NCBI GenBank assembly: GCA_903884435.1
Contig: CAISEY010000024.1
Location: 1-49,619 of the forward strand
Length of the DNA: 49,619 bases
Direction: 5' to 3'
Source: an uncultured Hyphomicrobiales bacterium
Lineage (GTDB): Bacteria; Pseudomonadota; Alphaproteobacteria; Rhizobiales; Beijerinckiaceae
Positions 1 to 9,089 of the stretch are shown in pieces; position 1 is the stretch's first letter; every line of letters starts with the position of its first letter. The position numbers and the translations under genes were made by a program. Below the pieces are notes generated by a model. The model saw only the letters and a program-made list of their open reading frames with translations. It made no database searches and was not told the DNA's origin.

Positions 1-1
1 G

Positions 2-539
2 CATCTCGATCCAGGCCCCCTGAAAATCAGGAAGCCTATCTGGGCCCGCGTTCCGGGGGTCCCGATTGGACGCCGATCACCCCCAAAACGGGGTCCTTAT
101 TCCACGCCTATTCACACGCCTGGTCGCGGCTAGCGAAATCTGGGGCGCCTTTTTCGACACGACATACGCATACCGGTTCGGCCCGCCTTCGCATGACGTG
201 ACGGTGGCGACGCTTCGAGATCGAGGAACAGGTGAGTTGCTGGCCCAGCATTTTCACTTCCCGCTCGGGCGCGGCGTCGAAAGGCACGATGTTGGTCTCG
301 TGGCGGAATTGATTTCTCGCGAGGTCGTTCACGAACTGACGCTTTGCTGTCAAAGGCTGGCTCAGTCCATCCAGATAATCAGCCCTGGCTTCCAGTCCGA
401 CGACAACTGGTTCCACCTCGCTCCGGGAGTCCCACGCAAACTTCGGCTTGTCGCGGAAGGCACGGGTGAGTTTCCACCGCGAGGATCCGTGATAGCGTTG
501 AATGGCATTAATCCGGTCGAATTCGGGAGCCCATCGTGA
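2..539 (+). pseudogene. C-terminal end of GH2 beta-mannosidase, frame apparently broken
   Basis: The readable part (from a possible TTG at 66) matches the C-terminal domain of glycoside hydrolase family 2 beta-mannosidases: an AYRFGPPSHDVTVA stretch, then FHFPLGRG, DVGL, RLAQSI, and a DDNWFHLAPG segment near the end. Family members are usually 700-850 residues, so almost the whole enzyme, including the TIM-barrel catalytic domain, would lie left of the window. The frame is closed by TGA at 21-23, about 14 codons upstream of the TTG. The frame starting at base 2 (HLDPGPLK...) could join it if one base were shifted around 20-27. So this is either a degraded gene, a sequence error, or a short independent domain. 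It ends in a 3-base overlap with the next gene (GTGA at 536-539). The family assignment is fairly firm. The break is seen, its cause is not. Confidence 0.6.
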
Positions 540-2278
540 TTTCCATCAATCTCAATGGTTGTCCTGGAATACTGCATGAAGGTGGCGGCGATATTGGCGT
601 CGTCATGTGTTCGGCGCACGGGTTCGAGGAATTGTGCGCTCGCAAGGATTGGCGCTTGCTGGCCGAGGGCCTTTCCGCTCTCGGACTTCCTGTTTTGCGC
701 TTTGACTACCATGGAACAGGAGACGCTCCAGGGGATGATGCCGATTCGGGTCGCGTGGCCGCCTGGCTGAATACCCTTCGCGCCGCGATCGCGTACATGA
801 GAGAGAGCCTTGGCGTCCGGGGCGTTGTGGTGTGCGGACTTCGGTTCGGCGCCGCGCTCGCCGCGACCGTCGCGCAGGAAGAGACCTTTCTCGCGTTTAT
901 CGCGTTGAATCCAGTCGTGTCGGGCCGTTCCTATGCCCGAGAACTCGCGATGATGTCGAAGGTCGTGGCGCAATCGCCAGGAGCGACCCCGCCAGCCGAT
1001 GGGCTGGAGGTCGCGGGCTTCCTCACATCCTCGGAAACGCTGGCGTCGATCAAGATGATCGATCTTTTGAAACTACCCAAGGCGCCGGCTCCAAAAGTAC
1101 TTCTTCTCAGTCCTGGACGCGGTGGGAATTTCCTGCCTTTAATTGAACGGTGGCGGCGCGAATCGACGGTGACAATCGAGGATTTCGAGCATTTTTCGGA
1201 GTGGATCAACGATCCGACAATTTCGCGTAGCCCGGTTGACGCATTTGCGCGCGTGTTGAACTGGGTCAACGAAGAACTTTCACCGCAAGTCGGTCCCGGG
1301 ATCGTCATGGACCGGAGTCCCCGGGACGTTTCGGTCACTACCGCGAAATATATCGAAGAAAGCGTATGGTTTGGGCGCGATCGGAATCTCCGCGGTGTTT
1401 TGTGCCGGCCAGCCAACGAAACATTCGGGGCAACGACCTTTGTTTTGCCCAACGCGGGGAGAAACTATCATATTGGTTGGGCGCGCATGTGGGTGAGACT
1501 GGCGCGGCGACTCGCTGAATCGGGTCATTCTTCGTTGCGAATCGATGTCGCGGGAATTGGAGATTCGCCGGATCTCCCGGGACGGGATCCACAGGTCATG
1601 TATTGCGATGAACCTGTCCAAGACCTGATGGCGGCGATAGACGCGCTTGAATGCCGGGGAAATCGAAATTTTCGCGTCATCGGACTTTGTAGCGGAGCTC
1701 ATCTCGCGTTTCACTCGGCGTTGCGCGACGAACGGATCAATGGTCTCGTGATGGTCAATCTGCAGCGTTTCATCTGGAAACCGGAATATTCGCTCGAGGT
1801 CGCGATGCGTGACAGCTATCGCTCTTCCGGCTTCTACAAGAAAAGCGCCTTCAAATTCGCGACATGGGCGCGCATGGCGCGTGGCGAAATTCGGGTCGGA
1901 GCTATCGCGAGGGAACTCGCGAACCGCGCGGTCGAGAAACTGGTTGCGAAAACTGTTTCGCTTATATCCGGAGAGAATGAGGACACCGCGATTGTGCGTT
2001 CCGGATTTCAAAGATTATCGGAACGTGGCGTCCGGACCTTGCTGGTTTACAGTGACAACGACGCCGGTATCGATGAACTGACGCGTCATTTTGGGTCGCG
2101 CGCCGCGGGGCTTCGACGTTTTCCCTCGGCAAGTCTCTCGTATCTTGCAAACGCGGACCACAACCTGACGCCGCTGGAGGCGCGTGATCGGTTGAATGGT
2201 TTAATCGTGGAGTTTGCCGGCGGAGCGACCGTGAGTGAAATCAAGGAATACCAGGAAGCCTCGTCCGCCGCCGCATGA
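536..2278 (+). CDS. Tandem alpha/beta-hydrolase fold protein (580 aa), noncanonical nucleophiles
   Basis: Two alpha/beta-hydrolase-like domains lie in one chain. The first (about 15-245) has an HGFEE oxyanion-type segment at 29-32 and a FDYHGTGD strand-turn. Its nucleophile elbow reads GLRFG at 101-105, so Arg103 stands where Ser is expected. The second (about 285-560) has FVLPNAGRN, RIDVAGIGDS, an elbow GLCSG at 383-387 (Cys385), YSDND at 505-509 and ADHN with His542, so a Cys-Asp-His triad looks intact. GLR elbows are known in hydrolase-like proteins of exosortase/polysaccharide clusters. That resemblance is from memory and only suggestive. The start is GTG at 536, overlapping the stop of the GH2 end, which implies translational coupling and perhaps a shared role in glycan metabolism. 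No signal peptide is seen. Substrate unknown. Confidence 0.82.
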   Translation: MISINLNGCPGILHEGGGDIGVVMCSAHGFEELCARKDWRLLAEGLSALGLPVLRFDYHGTGDAPGDDADSGRVAAWLNTLRAAIAYMRESLGVRGVVVCGLRFGAALAATVAQEETFLAFIALNPVVSGRSYARELAMMSKVVAQSPGATPPADGLEVAGFLTSSETLASIKMIDLLKLPKAPAPKVLLLSPGRGGNFLPLIERWRRESTVTIEDFEHFSEWINDPTISRSPVDAFARVLNWVNEELSPQVGPGIVMDRSPRDVSVTTAKYIEESVWFGRDRNLRGVLCRPANETFGATTFVLPNAGRNYHIGWARMWVRLARRLAESGHSSLRIDVAGIGDSPDLPGRDPQVMYCDEPVQDLMAAIDALECRGNRNFRVIGLCSGAHLAFHSALRDERINGLVMVNLQRFIWKPEYSLEVAMRDSYRSSGFYKKSAFKFATWARMARGEIRVGAIARELANRAVEKLVAKTVSLISGENEDTAIVRSGFQRLSERGVRTLLVYSDNDAGIDELTRHFGSRAAGLRRFPSASLSYLANADHNLTPLEARDRLNGLIVEFAGGATVSEIKEYQEASSAAA

Positions 2279-2287
2279 CACGCTATT

Positions 2288-2956
2288 TCAGGCGCGGCGT
2301 TCAAGCAGGAAGACCGCTTGTTCCCCGAAGAGGTTCCAGAACCACCAGGGAGCGCTGACGCGAACCTGAGAGCCAAAACCATTGATAGCCACGGCGCGAT
2401 TGATTTCGGCGTCGAGCTCCTTCGTGAGCTCCACGAAGTCGCGAATCGTGCAGAAATGAATATTTGGCGTGTCATACCAGGTGTATGAAAGGTTTTTTGT
2501 GACGGGCATCCGCCCGCGGACGACGAGTTGCAACCGGATTTTCCAATGTCCAAAGTTTGGAAATGAAACAATGGCCCGGCGTCCAATCCTCAACATGTTT
2601 TCGAGAACGGCTTTTGGATGTCGCGTCGCCTGAATGGTTTGAGAGAGGATGACATAGTCAAATGCATCGTCCGGGTAATCCAGAAGGTCGGAGTCGGCGT
2701 CTCCCTGAATCACGGAAAGCCCTTTGGCGACACAGTCATTGACTCCTCGCTGCGACAGTTCAATTCCTCGCGCGTCGACTCCGCGCGTGTCAGCGAGCAA
2801 CCGTAGCAACGCGCCGTCGCCGCAACCCACGTCCAGTACACGTGACCCAGGCTCCACCATCCCGGAAATCAGGAGATGATCGATTCGCACCGCCCCGGGG
2901 GCCGACACGGAGAATTTGTTTCCGGAACCATGTGTGATGTCAGACACGTCCGTCAC
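2288..2956 (-). CDS. metW: Methionine biosynthesis protein MetW
   Basis: A 222-residue class I methyltransferase-fold protein. The SAM-type glycine loop VLDVGCGDG is near residue 40, followed by GIELS and a DYVILSQT motif IV. The [11 protein letters not shown] and TWYDTPNIH segments are characteristic of MetW. Its start codon overlaps the metX stop by 4 bases (ATGA), so the two are one translationally coupled unit. MetW is required with MetX for homoserine acylation in several proteobacteria and is thought to activate MetX rather than to methylate a substrate. It converges with the hydrolase gene, whose stop is 9 bases away, with no terminator visible between them. Confidence 0.93.
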   Translation of the reverse strand: MTDVSDITHGSGNKFSVSAPGAVRIDHLLISGMVEPGSRVLDVGCGDGALLRLLADTRGVDARGIELSQRGVNDCVAKGLSVIQGDADSDLLDYPDDAFDYVILSQTIQATRHPKAVLENMLRIGRRAIVSFPNFGHWKIRLQLVVRGRMPVTKNLSYTWYDTPNIHFCTIRDFVELTKELDAEINRAVAINGFGSQVRVSAPWWFWNLFGEQAVFLLERRA

Positions 2957-4137
2957 TTGCTGGCCGGGGGAAGGCCGCGCGCTTTCGCGGCGGAATTCAG
3001 AAATCCACTCGTCGTTTTAAAAAGTTCCGGTATGTCCAGCAAGAAAGCGTCGTGGCCTTTCTCGGTTTCAATTTCCACGAAGGAGACCGAAGCGCCGCTG
3101 GCATTGAGCGCGTGAACGATGCTCCGGGATTCCGAAGTGGGAAACAACCAGTCGGACGTGAACGAGACAACGCAGATCCGGCTCTTTGTTCCATGGAAGG
3201 CGGAGCGCAATTTGCCTCCATAATCGGCGGCGAGATCGAAATAGTCCATCGCGCGGGTCATGTATAAATATGAATTGGCGTCGAAGCGTTCCACGAACGT
3301 GGAGCCCTGATGCCGGAGGTAGCTCTCGATCTGGAAATCGGCGTCGAAGGAAAAAGTTGGCGCCGAGCGATTTTGCAATCGGCGTCCAAATTTCTGCTGC
3401 AAGGCTTCGTCGGATAGATACGTGATGTGAGCGGCCATCCGCGCGACTGAAAGCCCCTTGGTTGGACGCACTCCAGCTTCGAAATAGCGCCCGCCCCGCC
3501 AGTCGGGATCGGCCATGATTGCCTGTCTTCCAACTTCGTGGAAGGCAATGTTTTGTGACGAATGGCGCGCGCCGGTAGCTATGGGCATGGCGCTGAAAAC
3601 ACGCTCCGGATATGTGGCCGCCCATTGCAGAACCTGCATTCCGCCCATGGAACCGCCGGCGACACAAAACAACTGGTCGATTCCGAGGTAATCCACCAGC
3701 ATCGCCTGCGCGCGAACCATGTCGCGTATCGTGACAACCGGCAGGTCGAGTCCCCAGGTCAATCCCGTCGCCGGGTTGGTGGATGCCGGTCCGGTTGTTC
3801 CCATGCAACCGCCAACGACATTCGAGCAAATAACAAAAAATCGCTCGGTGTCGATTGGCTTTCCGGGGCCCATCATGCTGGTCCACCACCCGGGCTTTCC
3901 AGTGATGGGATGGTCGTTGGCGACATGCTGGTCCCCGGTAAGGGCATGGCAAATCAGAATCGCATTGGATTTTGTGGCGTTGAGCGTTCCGTAGGTTTGA
4001 TAGGCTATCGTGAGAGGCGAAAGCTCGACCCCCGCGTCAAGCTTCAGAGCCTGGTGAGCGGCGAAGTGGACGACCTGACTTTGCGGGTCATCGACCTCGC
4101 GCAACCTCATGTCCTCGTTGGTAGACGATGCGATCAT
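2953..4137 (-). CDS. metX: Homoserine O-acyltransferase MetX
   Basis: A 394-residue alpha/beta-hydrolase-fold acyltransferase that acylates L-homoserine as the first committed step of methionine synthesis. The nucleophile elbow is AGGSMGGMQ with Ser163. The later SDWLFP (Asp) and [10 protein letters not shown] (His) segments complete the triad. The N-terminal LTIAYQTYG and [11 protein letters not shown] blocks are typical of the family. Whether the donor is acetyl-CoA or succinyl-CoA cannot be read with confidence from the sequence. The ATG at 4137 lies about 38 bases after a predicted transcription start (promoter at 4182-4211). metW follows with a 4-base overlap. Confidence 0.95.
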   Translation of the reverse strand: MIASSTNEDMRLREVDDPQSQVVHFAAHQALKLDAGVELSPLTIAYQTYGTLNATKSNAILICHALTGDQHVANDHPITGKPGWWTSMMGPGKPIDTERFFVICSNVVGGCMGTTGPASTNPATGLTWGLDLPVVTIRDMVRAQAMLVDYLGIDQLFCVAGGSMGGMQVLQWAATYPERVFSAMPIATGARHSSQNIAFHEVGRQAIMADPDWRGGRYFEAGVRPTKGLSVARMAAHITYLSDEALQQKFGRRLQNRSAPTFSFDADFQIESYLRHQGSTFVERFDANSYLYMTRAMDYFDLAADYGGKLRSAFHGTKSRICVVSFTSDWLFPTSESRSIVHALNASGASVSFVEIETEKGHDAFLLDIPELFKTTSGFLNSAAKARGLPPASK

Positions 4138-4154
4138 CGCGCCTGGCTGATTGT

Positions 4155-4170
4155 GTTCTATATTAAGAAC
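4155..4170. repeat. Inverted repeat at the metX start site, possible operator
   Basis: Arms GTTCT and AGAAC flank the 6-base AT spacer ATATTA (plus strand). The element begins about 5 bases downstream of the predicted metX transcription start and lies wholly within the leader. Position and symmetry fit a repressor operator. The regulator is not identifiable from the sequence. Confidence 0.35.
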
Positions 4171-4181
4171 GTTTCGTCCGA

Positions 4182-4211
4182 TTTATAGGTGCGAATTCAC
4201 AATCAAGTCAA
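4182..4211 (-). promoter_or_regulatory. metX sigma-70-type promoter
   Basis: On the minus strand a TTGACT -35 box (4206-4211) and a TATAAA -10 box (4182-4187) are separated by 18 bases, the best vegetative promoter match noticed in the window. Transcription would start near 4175 and leave a leader of about 38 bases before the metX ATG. That leader is too short for a SAM-II or other SAM riboswitch. Confidence 0.6.
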
Positions 4212-4326
4212 GCGGAGCGAGGCCCTTGCGACAAACAGCCAGAAGCCTTTGCCAAGCGATGTGTGCGTCGATATGTATCCACCGCAAGTGAAGCAGCCTG
4301 ATCACCGCCAGTTCGTGGCTCCCGAA

Positions 4327-5190
4327 ATGACAGATCAAAGCCCAGAGCAATTCCTTTCGGATCTCCGCGTCGAGATCGACAGGATTGATTCGTCGATTCA
4401 CGAACTTCTCATGGAGCGGGGGAGGATCATTGACCGGCTGATCGAAGTGAAGGGTCGGCAGGGCGGCGGGTCTGCTTTTCGCCCCGGGCGTGAAGCGTCA
4501 ATGATGCGAAATTTGTTGTCCCGGCACCGCGGGCTCCTGCCTTTGGACACCATCGAGGGAATTTGGCGCATTATTATCTCGACCTTCACGTATGTGCAGT
4601 CGAACTTTTCCGTCCACGCCGACACTTCCGCCGGGGAAACGGTTGTGCGGGATTGTGTGCGCTTTCATTTCGGGTTCACCGTTCCATTTATCGCAGTTTC
4701 GGGCGTTCGGGCCGTCATCGAGGCCGTGGCGCGATCCTCTGGCGATCTGGGGCTGGTTCCGCTTGATGGCGGTCCGGAGGCCGGCGCCTGGTGGTCCTGG
4801 CTCACGCCAGCGGACGCGCCAAAAATAATCGCCAGGCTGCCGCTGGTCGCAAGGCAAGATCATCCGGCCAGCCTTCCGGCCTTCGTGATTTCCCGACCGC
4901 TTGCCGAGGCCGCGTCGCGTGAAGTCCTTGTGCACGCGATCGCGATCGATCGCTGGAATGAAAGGCTCCACGACGCCATTCGCCGGTTTTCCGGAACGTT
5001 GCTGGGTTCCGCGGCCGATGGCATGGGGCTTTCGCTTTTGATCTCCGCCCCAGGAGAGGTGAACGAAGACAGTATTCGCGCCGCGTTCGCGGCCGGCGGG
5101 GCTGTCGACGTTCGCATTTCCGAAATCGGAAGTCATGCCGCTGTCTTCGAACTTTCCGCTCACAAGGGAGTCTCGCGCGCGGCGGAATAG
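4327..5190 (+). CDS. Chorismate mutase with C-terminal prephenate dehydratase-like domain
   Basis: About 287 residues from ATG 4327 (MTDQSPEQF). An upstream GTG at 4189 would add 46 residues that do not look conserved and would overlap the metX promoter. The first 85 residues are an AroQ-type chorismate mutase helix bundle: [20 protein letters not shown], then [22 protein letters not shown] and IWRIIISTF. The rest (about 95-280) has a [10 protein letters not shown] segment reminiscent of the prephenate dehydratase fold, but I see no TRF-type catalytic motif. A non-catalytic or regulatory domain is therefore inferred. It starts a block with hisC and tyrC, so it likely feeds prephenate to tyrosine and phenylalanine synthesis. 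Confidence 0.85.
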   Translation: MTDQSPEQFLSDLRVEIDRIDSSIHELLMERGRIIDRLIEVKGRQGGGSAFRPGREASMMRNLLSRHRGLLPLDTIEGIWRIIISTFTYVQSNFSVHADTSAGETVVRDCVRFHFGFTVPFIAVSGVRAVIEAVARSSGDLGLVPLDGGPEAGAWWSWLTPADAPKIIARLPLVARQDHPASLPAFVISRPLAEAASREVLVHAIAIDRWNERLHDAIRRFSGTLLGSAADGMGLSLLISAPGEVNEDSIRAAFAAGGAVDVRISEIGSHAAVFELSAHKGVSRAAE

Positions 5191-5239
5191 TCGCCAGGCT
5201 GGTTCAATCCGGGCTGGCGAATTTTTCGCTCCGTCAAAA

Positions 5240-6379
5240 ATGCTCATGACCAATCATCAAACGCGACCCGTTCCACGTCCCGGCGTGCTGGATATCGAAG
5301 CTTACGTTCCTGGAAAAAGCGCTGCCGCCGGGGTTGGCAAGACATACAAGCTTTCGTCAAACGAGACGCCCATCGGGCCATCGCCAGCCGCTCTTGACGC
5401 CTTCCTTTCGGCGGCTTCCGATCTCGCCCTGTATCCGGATGGGGCGGCAACCTTGCTTCGGATGGCGATCGGACGGCGGTTTGGAATCGACCCGACACGG
5501 ATTGTTTGCGGAAATGGGTCGGACGATTTGCTGCACCTCCTGGCTGGAGCCTACCTCGGTCCGGGTGACGAGGGCATTTACACGGAGCATGGCTTTCTGG
5601 TTTATCGAATCGCCATTCTGGCTGCTGGCGGAACGCCTGTCGTCGCGCCGGAGGTTAATTTCACGGCCAATGTCGACTCGATTCTCGCGAGGGTCACCGA
5701 CAGGACGAAAATCGTCTACCTGGCCAACCCGAACAATCCCACCGGGACGTATCTGCCGTTCGAGGAGATTCGTCGATTGCACGCGGCTTTGTCGCCGGGG
5801 GTGCTTCTGGTGCTCGACGCCGCTTACGCCGAATATGTGCGCCCGAATGACTACTCGGCCGGGCTCGAACTCGCCGCTATGTTCGAGAATGTCGTTATGA
5901 CGAGGACGTTTTCGAAAATTCACGGTCTGGCCGCGCTGCGTGTCGGCTGGATGTTCGCGCCCGCGCATGTATGTGACGCACTTCACCGGATTCGTGGGCC
6001 ATTCAATCTGAATAGCGCCGCGCTGCTCGCGGCGGCGGCGTCGATTGAAGACACGGGTCATCTGGAAATAGCCGCCGCGCACAACGCGAAATGGCTTGAC
6101 TGGCTGTCCGGAGAGGTCTCGAGGCTTGGTCTCACGGTCACGCCAAGCGTGGCGAATTTTCTTTTGATCCACTTTCCACCAGAGCCAGGAAAGTCCGCCC
6201 GGGACGCGGAGGCGTTTTTGACGAGCCGGGGGATCGTGGTTCGTGGCGTCGGCGCCTACGGATTGCCTGAAGCGTTGAGGGTGACGATTGGAACCGAGGA
6301 AGCCAATCGCGCCGTGGTCGCGGTCCTGAGCGAATTCGTTGCTTCTGGCTCGAATCCGAAAGGCGGCTTGCGTGGGTGA
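5240..6379 (+). CDS. hisC: Histidinol-phosphate/aromatic aminotransferase HisC
   Basis: A 379-residue fold-type I PLP aminotransferase. [11 protein letters not shown] (39-49) binds substrate, GNGSDDLL (91-98) binds the PLP phosphate, NPNNPTG is at 163-169 and the Schiff-base lysine is Lys226 in TFSKIHGL. It converts histidinol phosphate to the ketone form. Alphaproteobacterial homologues next to tyrC often also transaminate aromatic keto acids, and the position between chorismate mutase and tyrC supports that dual role. ATG 5240 and ATG 5246 are both possible. Neither has a strong ribosome-binding site, and an open frame runs upstream into the chorismate mutase gene. Confidence 0.93.
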   Translation: MLMTNHQTRPVPRPGVLDIEAYVPGKSAAAGVGKTYKLSSNETPIGPSPAALDAFLSAASDLALYPDGAATLLRMAIGRRFGIDPTRIVCGNGSDDLLHLLAGAYLGPGDEGIYTEHGFLVYRIAILAAGGTPVVAPEVNFTANVDSILARVTDRTKIVYLANPNNPTGTYLPFEEIRRLHAALSPGVLLVLDAAYAEYVRPNDYSAGLELAAMFENVVMTRTFSKIHGLAALRVGWMFAPAHVCDALHRIRGPFNLNSAALLAAAASIEDTGHLEIAAAHNAKWLDWLSGEVSRLGLTVTPSVANFLLIHFPPEPGKSARDAEAFLTSRGIVVRGVGAYGLPEALRVTIGTEEANRAVVAVLSEFVASGSNPKGGLRG

Positions 6380-6380
6380 G

Positions 6381-7334
6381 ATGCCTGAAGCGCCATTTGC
6401 GATTCCGCCACTGAAGCGGATCGCGATCATCGGCATGGGGCTCATTGGTTCGTCAATCGCGCGCGGCGCACGGCGGCAGAACATCGCCAGTGAGATCGTG
6501 ATCTCCGACCTTTCGCCGATCGTGCGGGATCGCGTCGTTGAACTTCGTCTGGCCGACCGCGTCGAGGCGCGTCCGGAAGAAGCGGTCATTGACGCCGACC
6601 TTGTCATCCTCTGTGTCCCGGTCGGCGTTGCTGGCGACGTGGCGAAGCAAATGGCCTCGGGGTTGAAAAGCGACGCCGTCGTGTCCGACGTCGGTTCCGT
6701 CAAGGCAGCCGTGCTTCGTGATGTCAGGCCGTTCCTTCCCGCATCCGTTGGATTTGTTCCCGCGCATCCGGTGGCCGGCACGGAACATTCCGGACCAGAC
6801 GCGGGTTTCGCGGAACTTTTCGTGAATCGGTGGTGTATTTTAACCCCCGCGGAAAACGAGCCAGCGAACGCGATCGAGATGGTCAGGAATGTGTGGCGGG
6901 CGCTCGGGTCAAATGTCGAGGTCATGAGCGCCGCTCACCATGATCTCGTGCTTGCGATCACCAGCCATGTGCCGCATCTCATCGCCTATAATATCGTCGG
7001 GACGGCCGCCGATCTCGAGGAGGTCACCCGTTCCGAGGTCATCAAGTTTTCCGCCGGTGGATTTCGTGATTTCACGCGAATCGCGGCGTCCGATCCCACA
7101 ATGTGGAGAGACATCTTTCTTCACAACAAGGGCGCCGTTCTCGAAATGCTATCCCGGTTCAAGAAGGATCTCGACGCCGCGCAACGGATGATCGAAGACG
7201 AAAACGGGCCGGGACTTTTTGAACTTTTCACTCGTACCAGGGCCATCAGACGGGGCATTATTGAACTCGGGCAGGAAACTGCCGCGCCGGACTTTGGCCG
7301 GAGAGGGGCGCAAAATTCTCCCGGCGGGTCCTAA
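6381..7334 (+). CDS. tyrC: Prephenate/arogenate (cyclohexadienyl) dehydrogenase
   Basis: A 317-residue NAD(P)-dependent dehydrogenase of the TyrA family, oxidising prephenate or arogenate for tyrosine synthesis. The N-terminal Rossmann motif is GMGLIG (18-23). SDVGSVK, PAHPVAGTEHSG and LAITSHVPHLIAY carry the conserved active-site residues, including the catalytic His of the HPVAGTE block. The C-terminal FTRIAASDPTMWRDIF segment is typical of the alphaproteobacterial form. The start is ATG 6381, one base after the hisC stop. An in-frame GTG at 6372 is an alternative. It converges with the DUF2125 gene: the two stop codons overlap by four bases at 7331-7334. Confidence 0.94.
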   Translation: MPEAPFAIPPLKRIAIIGMGLIGSSIARGARRQNIASEIVISDLSPIVRDRVVELRLADRVEARPEEAVIDADLVILCVPVGVAGDVAKQMASGLKSDAVVSDVGSVKAAVLRDVRPFLPASVGFVPAHPVAGTEHSGPDAGFAELFVNRWCILTPAENEPANAIEMVRNVWRALGSNVEVMSAAHHDLVLAITSHVPHLIAYNIVGTAADLEEVTRSEVIKFSAGGFRDFTRIAASDPTMWRDIFLHNKGAVLEMLSRFKKDLDAAQRMIEDENGPGLFELFTRTRAIRRGIIELGQETAAPDFGRRGAQNSPGGS

Positions 7335-8350
7335 TAAAGTGGCAATAGACGAACAGGCGCGGGAAACGCGCCTTTGAACACGCGGCCCTCGCGAAAGTTC
7401 AGGGGAATCGGGATCGCGGCTTCTGATCGACCGGCGTCCCTCGTACGCTTCGAAAGAAAGCCGCCGAGCATGCCGCCAATCGCCAGAGCCGCGTCAGGCA
7501 CGCCGAATCTTTTCAGGATGGGGGCGCCGTTCACCGCGTTTATCTGGACATATCCTTCCAGCCGATGAAGACGATCAAGTTGCAAGATTCCGCTTCCGTC
7601 GAGCGACAAGCTGGCGACGTCGAACCGCGCATTCGCGATATCAAGTGAACCGCCCGCCGCGCGCCATTTCTCCAGCGTCGCAATCGGGCTTCCGGACGGC
7701 GCGGGAACGCCAGCTATTTTTGACTGGAGACTGAAATTCGACGGGGCGCTCTCGCCTGTCAGCAACTCTATTTGCGATGAAAGAATGTTCGTCGCTGTTA
7801 GCGACACATCGAAGTTTGAGAGTGTGGCCGACTTTTCGGATCGTCTTGTAATTTCGAATCGAAGCTGATCGGCCCGGGTCGTGAATTCCTGGTTGGCGGC
7901 GCTTGCCGCGCGAAGAGCCACGTCGCGCAGTTCGATTGAAGCGGCATGTTTGCCGCTCCAAATCCCCGGAAGCGAAACCTGTGCGGTATTCCACGAAATC
8001 TCACCCACCAACTTTTGGTCAGGAAAATCCAGAGACAACGGTCCATCCAGGATTATTTCGATGGATTCGGGATTCAGAAGCCGGGCTCGGGCCATTGCCG
8101 AGCCGAGGCGCGCGGAGCGAGCGCGGGAGCCATCGCTGAAAGTCAGAGACAGGGAGCCGCAACGATATTCGATCCAGAACGGGTAGCCACTGAGTGATAT
8201 ATCTCCGCAAGCCCAATTTCGGCCGGCGGATTGCTCTCTCGAAATCCACGCGTCGATCGCGCGCGCCGTCAATTTCGTGAGAAAAAACCACGTCATCGAC
8301 CAGATTGTGGTCAGGGCCAGGGTCGCCATTATCGCGCGCCGTGCGATCAT
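7331..8350 (-). CDS. DUF2125 family membrane-anchored protein
   Basis: 339 residues from ATG 8350, chosen because GGGGA sits a few bases upstream and the hydrophobic anchor follows directly (residues about 8-22, MATLALTTIWSMTWFF). The body is a beta-rich periplasmic-type domain. It contains the GYPFWIEYRC segment, an LDGPLSLDF stretch and a C-terminal SLDGSGILQLDRL pattern, which together identify DUF2125. Function is unknown. The fold style resembles envelope proteins of the AsmA/TamB kind, but that is inference. The gene converges with tyrC and diverges from the ChaC gene. Confidence 0.85.
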   Translation of the reverse strand: MIARRAIMATLALTTIWSMTWFFLTKLTARAIDAWISREQSAGRNWACGDISLSGYPFWIEYRCGSLSLTFSDGSRARSARLGSAMARARLLNPESIEIILDGPLSLDFPDQKLVGEISWNTAQVSLPGIWSGKHAASIELRDVALRAASAANQEFTTRADQLRFEITRRSEKSATLSNFDVSLTATNILSSQIELLTGESAPSNFSLQSKIAGVPAPSGSPIATLEKWRAAGGSLDIANARFDVASLSLDGSGILQLDRLHRLEGYVQINAVNGAPILKRFGVPDAALAIGGMLGGFLSKRTRDAGRSEAAIPIPLNFREGRVFKGAFPAPVRLLPLY

Positions 8351-8487
8351 ATGTCCCCGATTCCGCGCCCCGCTTTTGCCCGCGCCCGTCCGGATCTGCT
8401 GTTTATCTGGATTCACGGGACATGCTTTTCGATGTAAGGACTCGGCGTTTCGATACACACTTTAGCAGATGCATCGGCGGGCCGTGA

Positions 8488-9042
8488 ATGTCGCGTGGAA
8501 CTACGGAATCGCGTGAGCGCGATCTTTGGGTTTTTGGATACGGGTCGTTGATGTGGCGACCAGGCTTCGATTTCATGGAGCGACGACTCGCGACCGTTCA
8601 TGGGTATCACAGATCTCTCTGCGTATTTTCACATGTTCACAGGGGTACACCCGAGCGCCCCGGTCTTGTGCTGGGTCTTGACCGGGGCGGGTCCTGTCGT
8701 GGCGTTGTTTTTAGAGTAGCGAGCCAGCAAGCAGCGCGGACATTATCGTATCTGCGTGAACGTGAACTCGTCACCTCGGTCTATAAGGAGGCTATTCTGG
8801 AACTCAGGCTTCAGGATGGCGGTAAGATTGCAGCGGTTGCTTATGTCGCTGATCGCAACCATTCCCAATACGCAGGCCGACAACCCCGTGCGGAGCTTCT
8901 CCGGCTGGTCACTCAGGGGCACGGTCAATCGGGTTCAAATTTTGGTTACATAAAAAATACGCAAGACCATTTATCGGAACTCGGCATATTTGATCGCAAA
9001 CTTGCATGGCTTTGCGACCAATTGTGTCCGCAGGGCTCCTGA
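8488..9042 (+). CDS. chaC: Gamma-glutamylcyclotransferase, ChaC type
   Basis: 184 residues. The diagnostic FGYGSLMW loop is at 16-23. GYHRSLCVFS, LGLDRGGSC and the LRERE segment (90-94), which carries the catalytic glutamate, follow. The C-terminal GYIKNTQDHL block is also typical. ChaC enzymes cleave glutathione to 5-oxoproline and Cys-Gly in the cytoplasm. The length is normal for a bacterial ChaC. It stands alone between a divergent DUF2125 gene and a convergent plsC, with no terminator seen. Confidence 0.92.
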   Translation: MSRGTTESRERDLWVFGYGSLMWRPGFDFMERRLATVHGYHRSLCVFSHVHRGTPERPGLVLGLDRGGSCRGVVFRVASQQAARTLSYLRERELVTSVYKEAILELRLQDGGKIAAVAYVADRNHSQYAGRQPRAELLRLVTQGHGQSGSNFGYIKNTQDHLSELGIFDRKLAWLCDQLCPQGS

Positions 9043-9089
9043 TCCCCGCAATGGTCGCGTGGTTCCAGGAAAGCCGGGATCGATTTCGG

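Noticed and set aside
4138-4326. SAM riboswitch in the metX leader
   Set aside because: The predicted transcript start leaves about 38 bases of leader, and the upstream sequence does not show the SAM-II pseudoknot core sequence.
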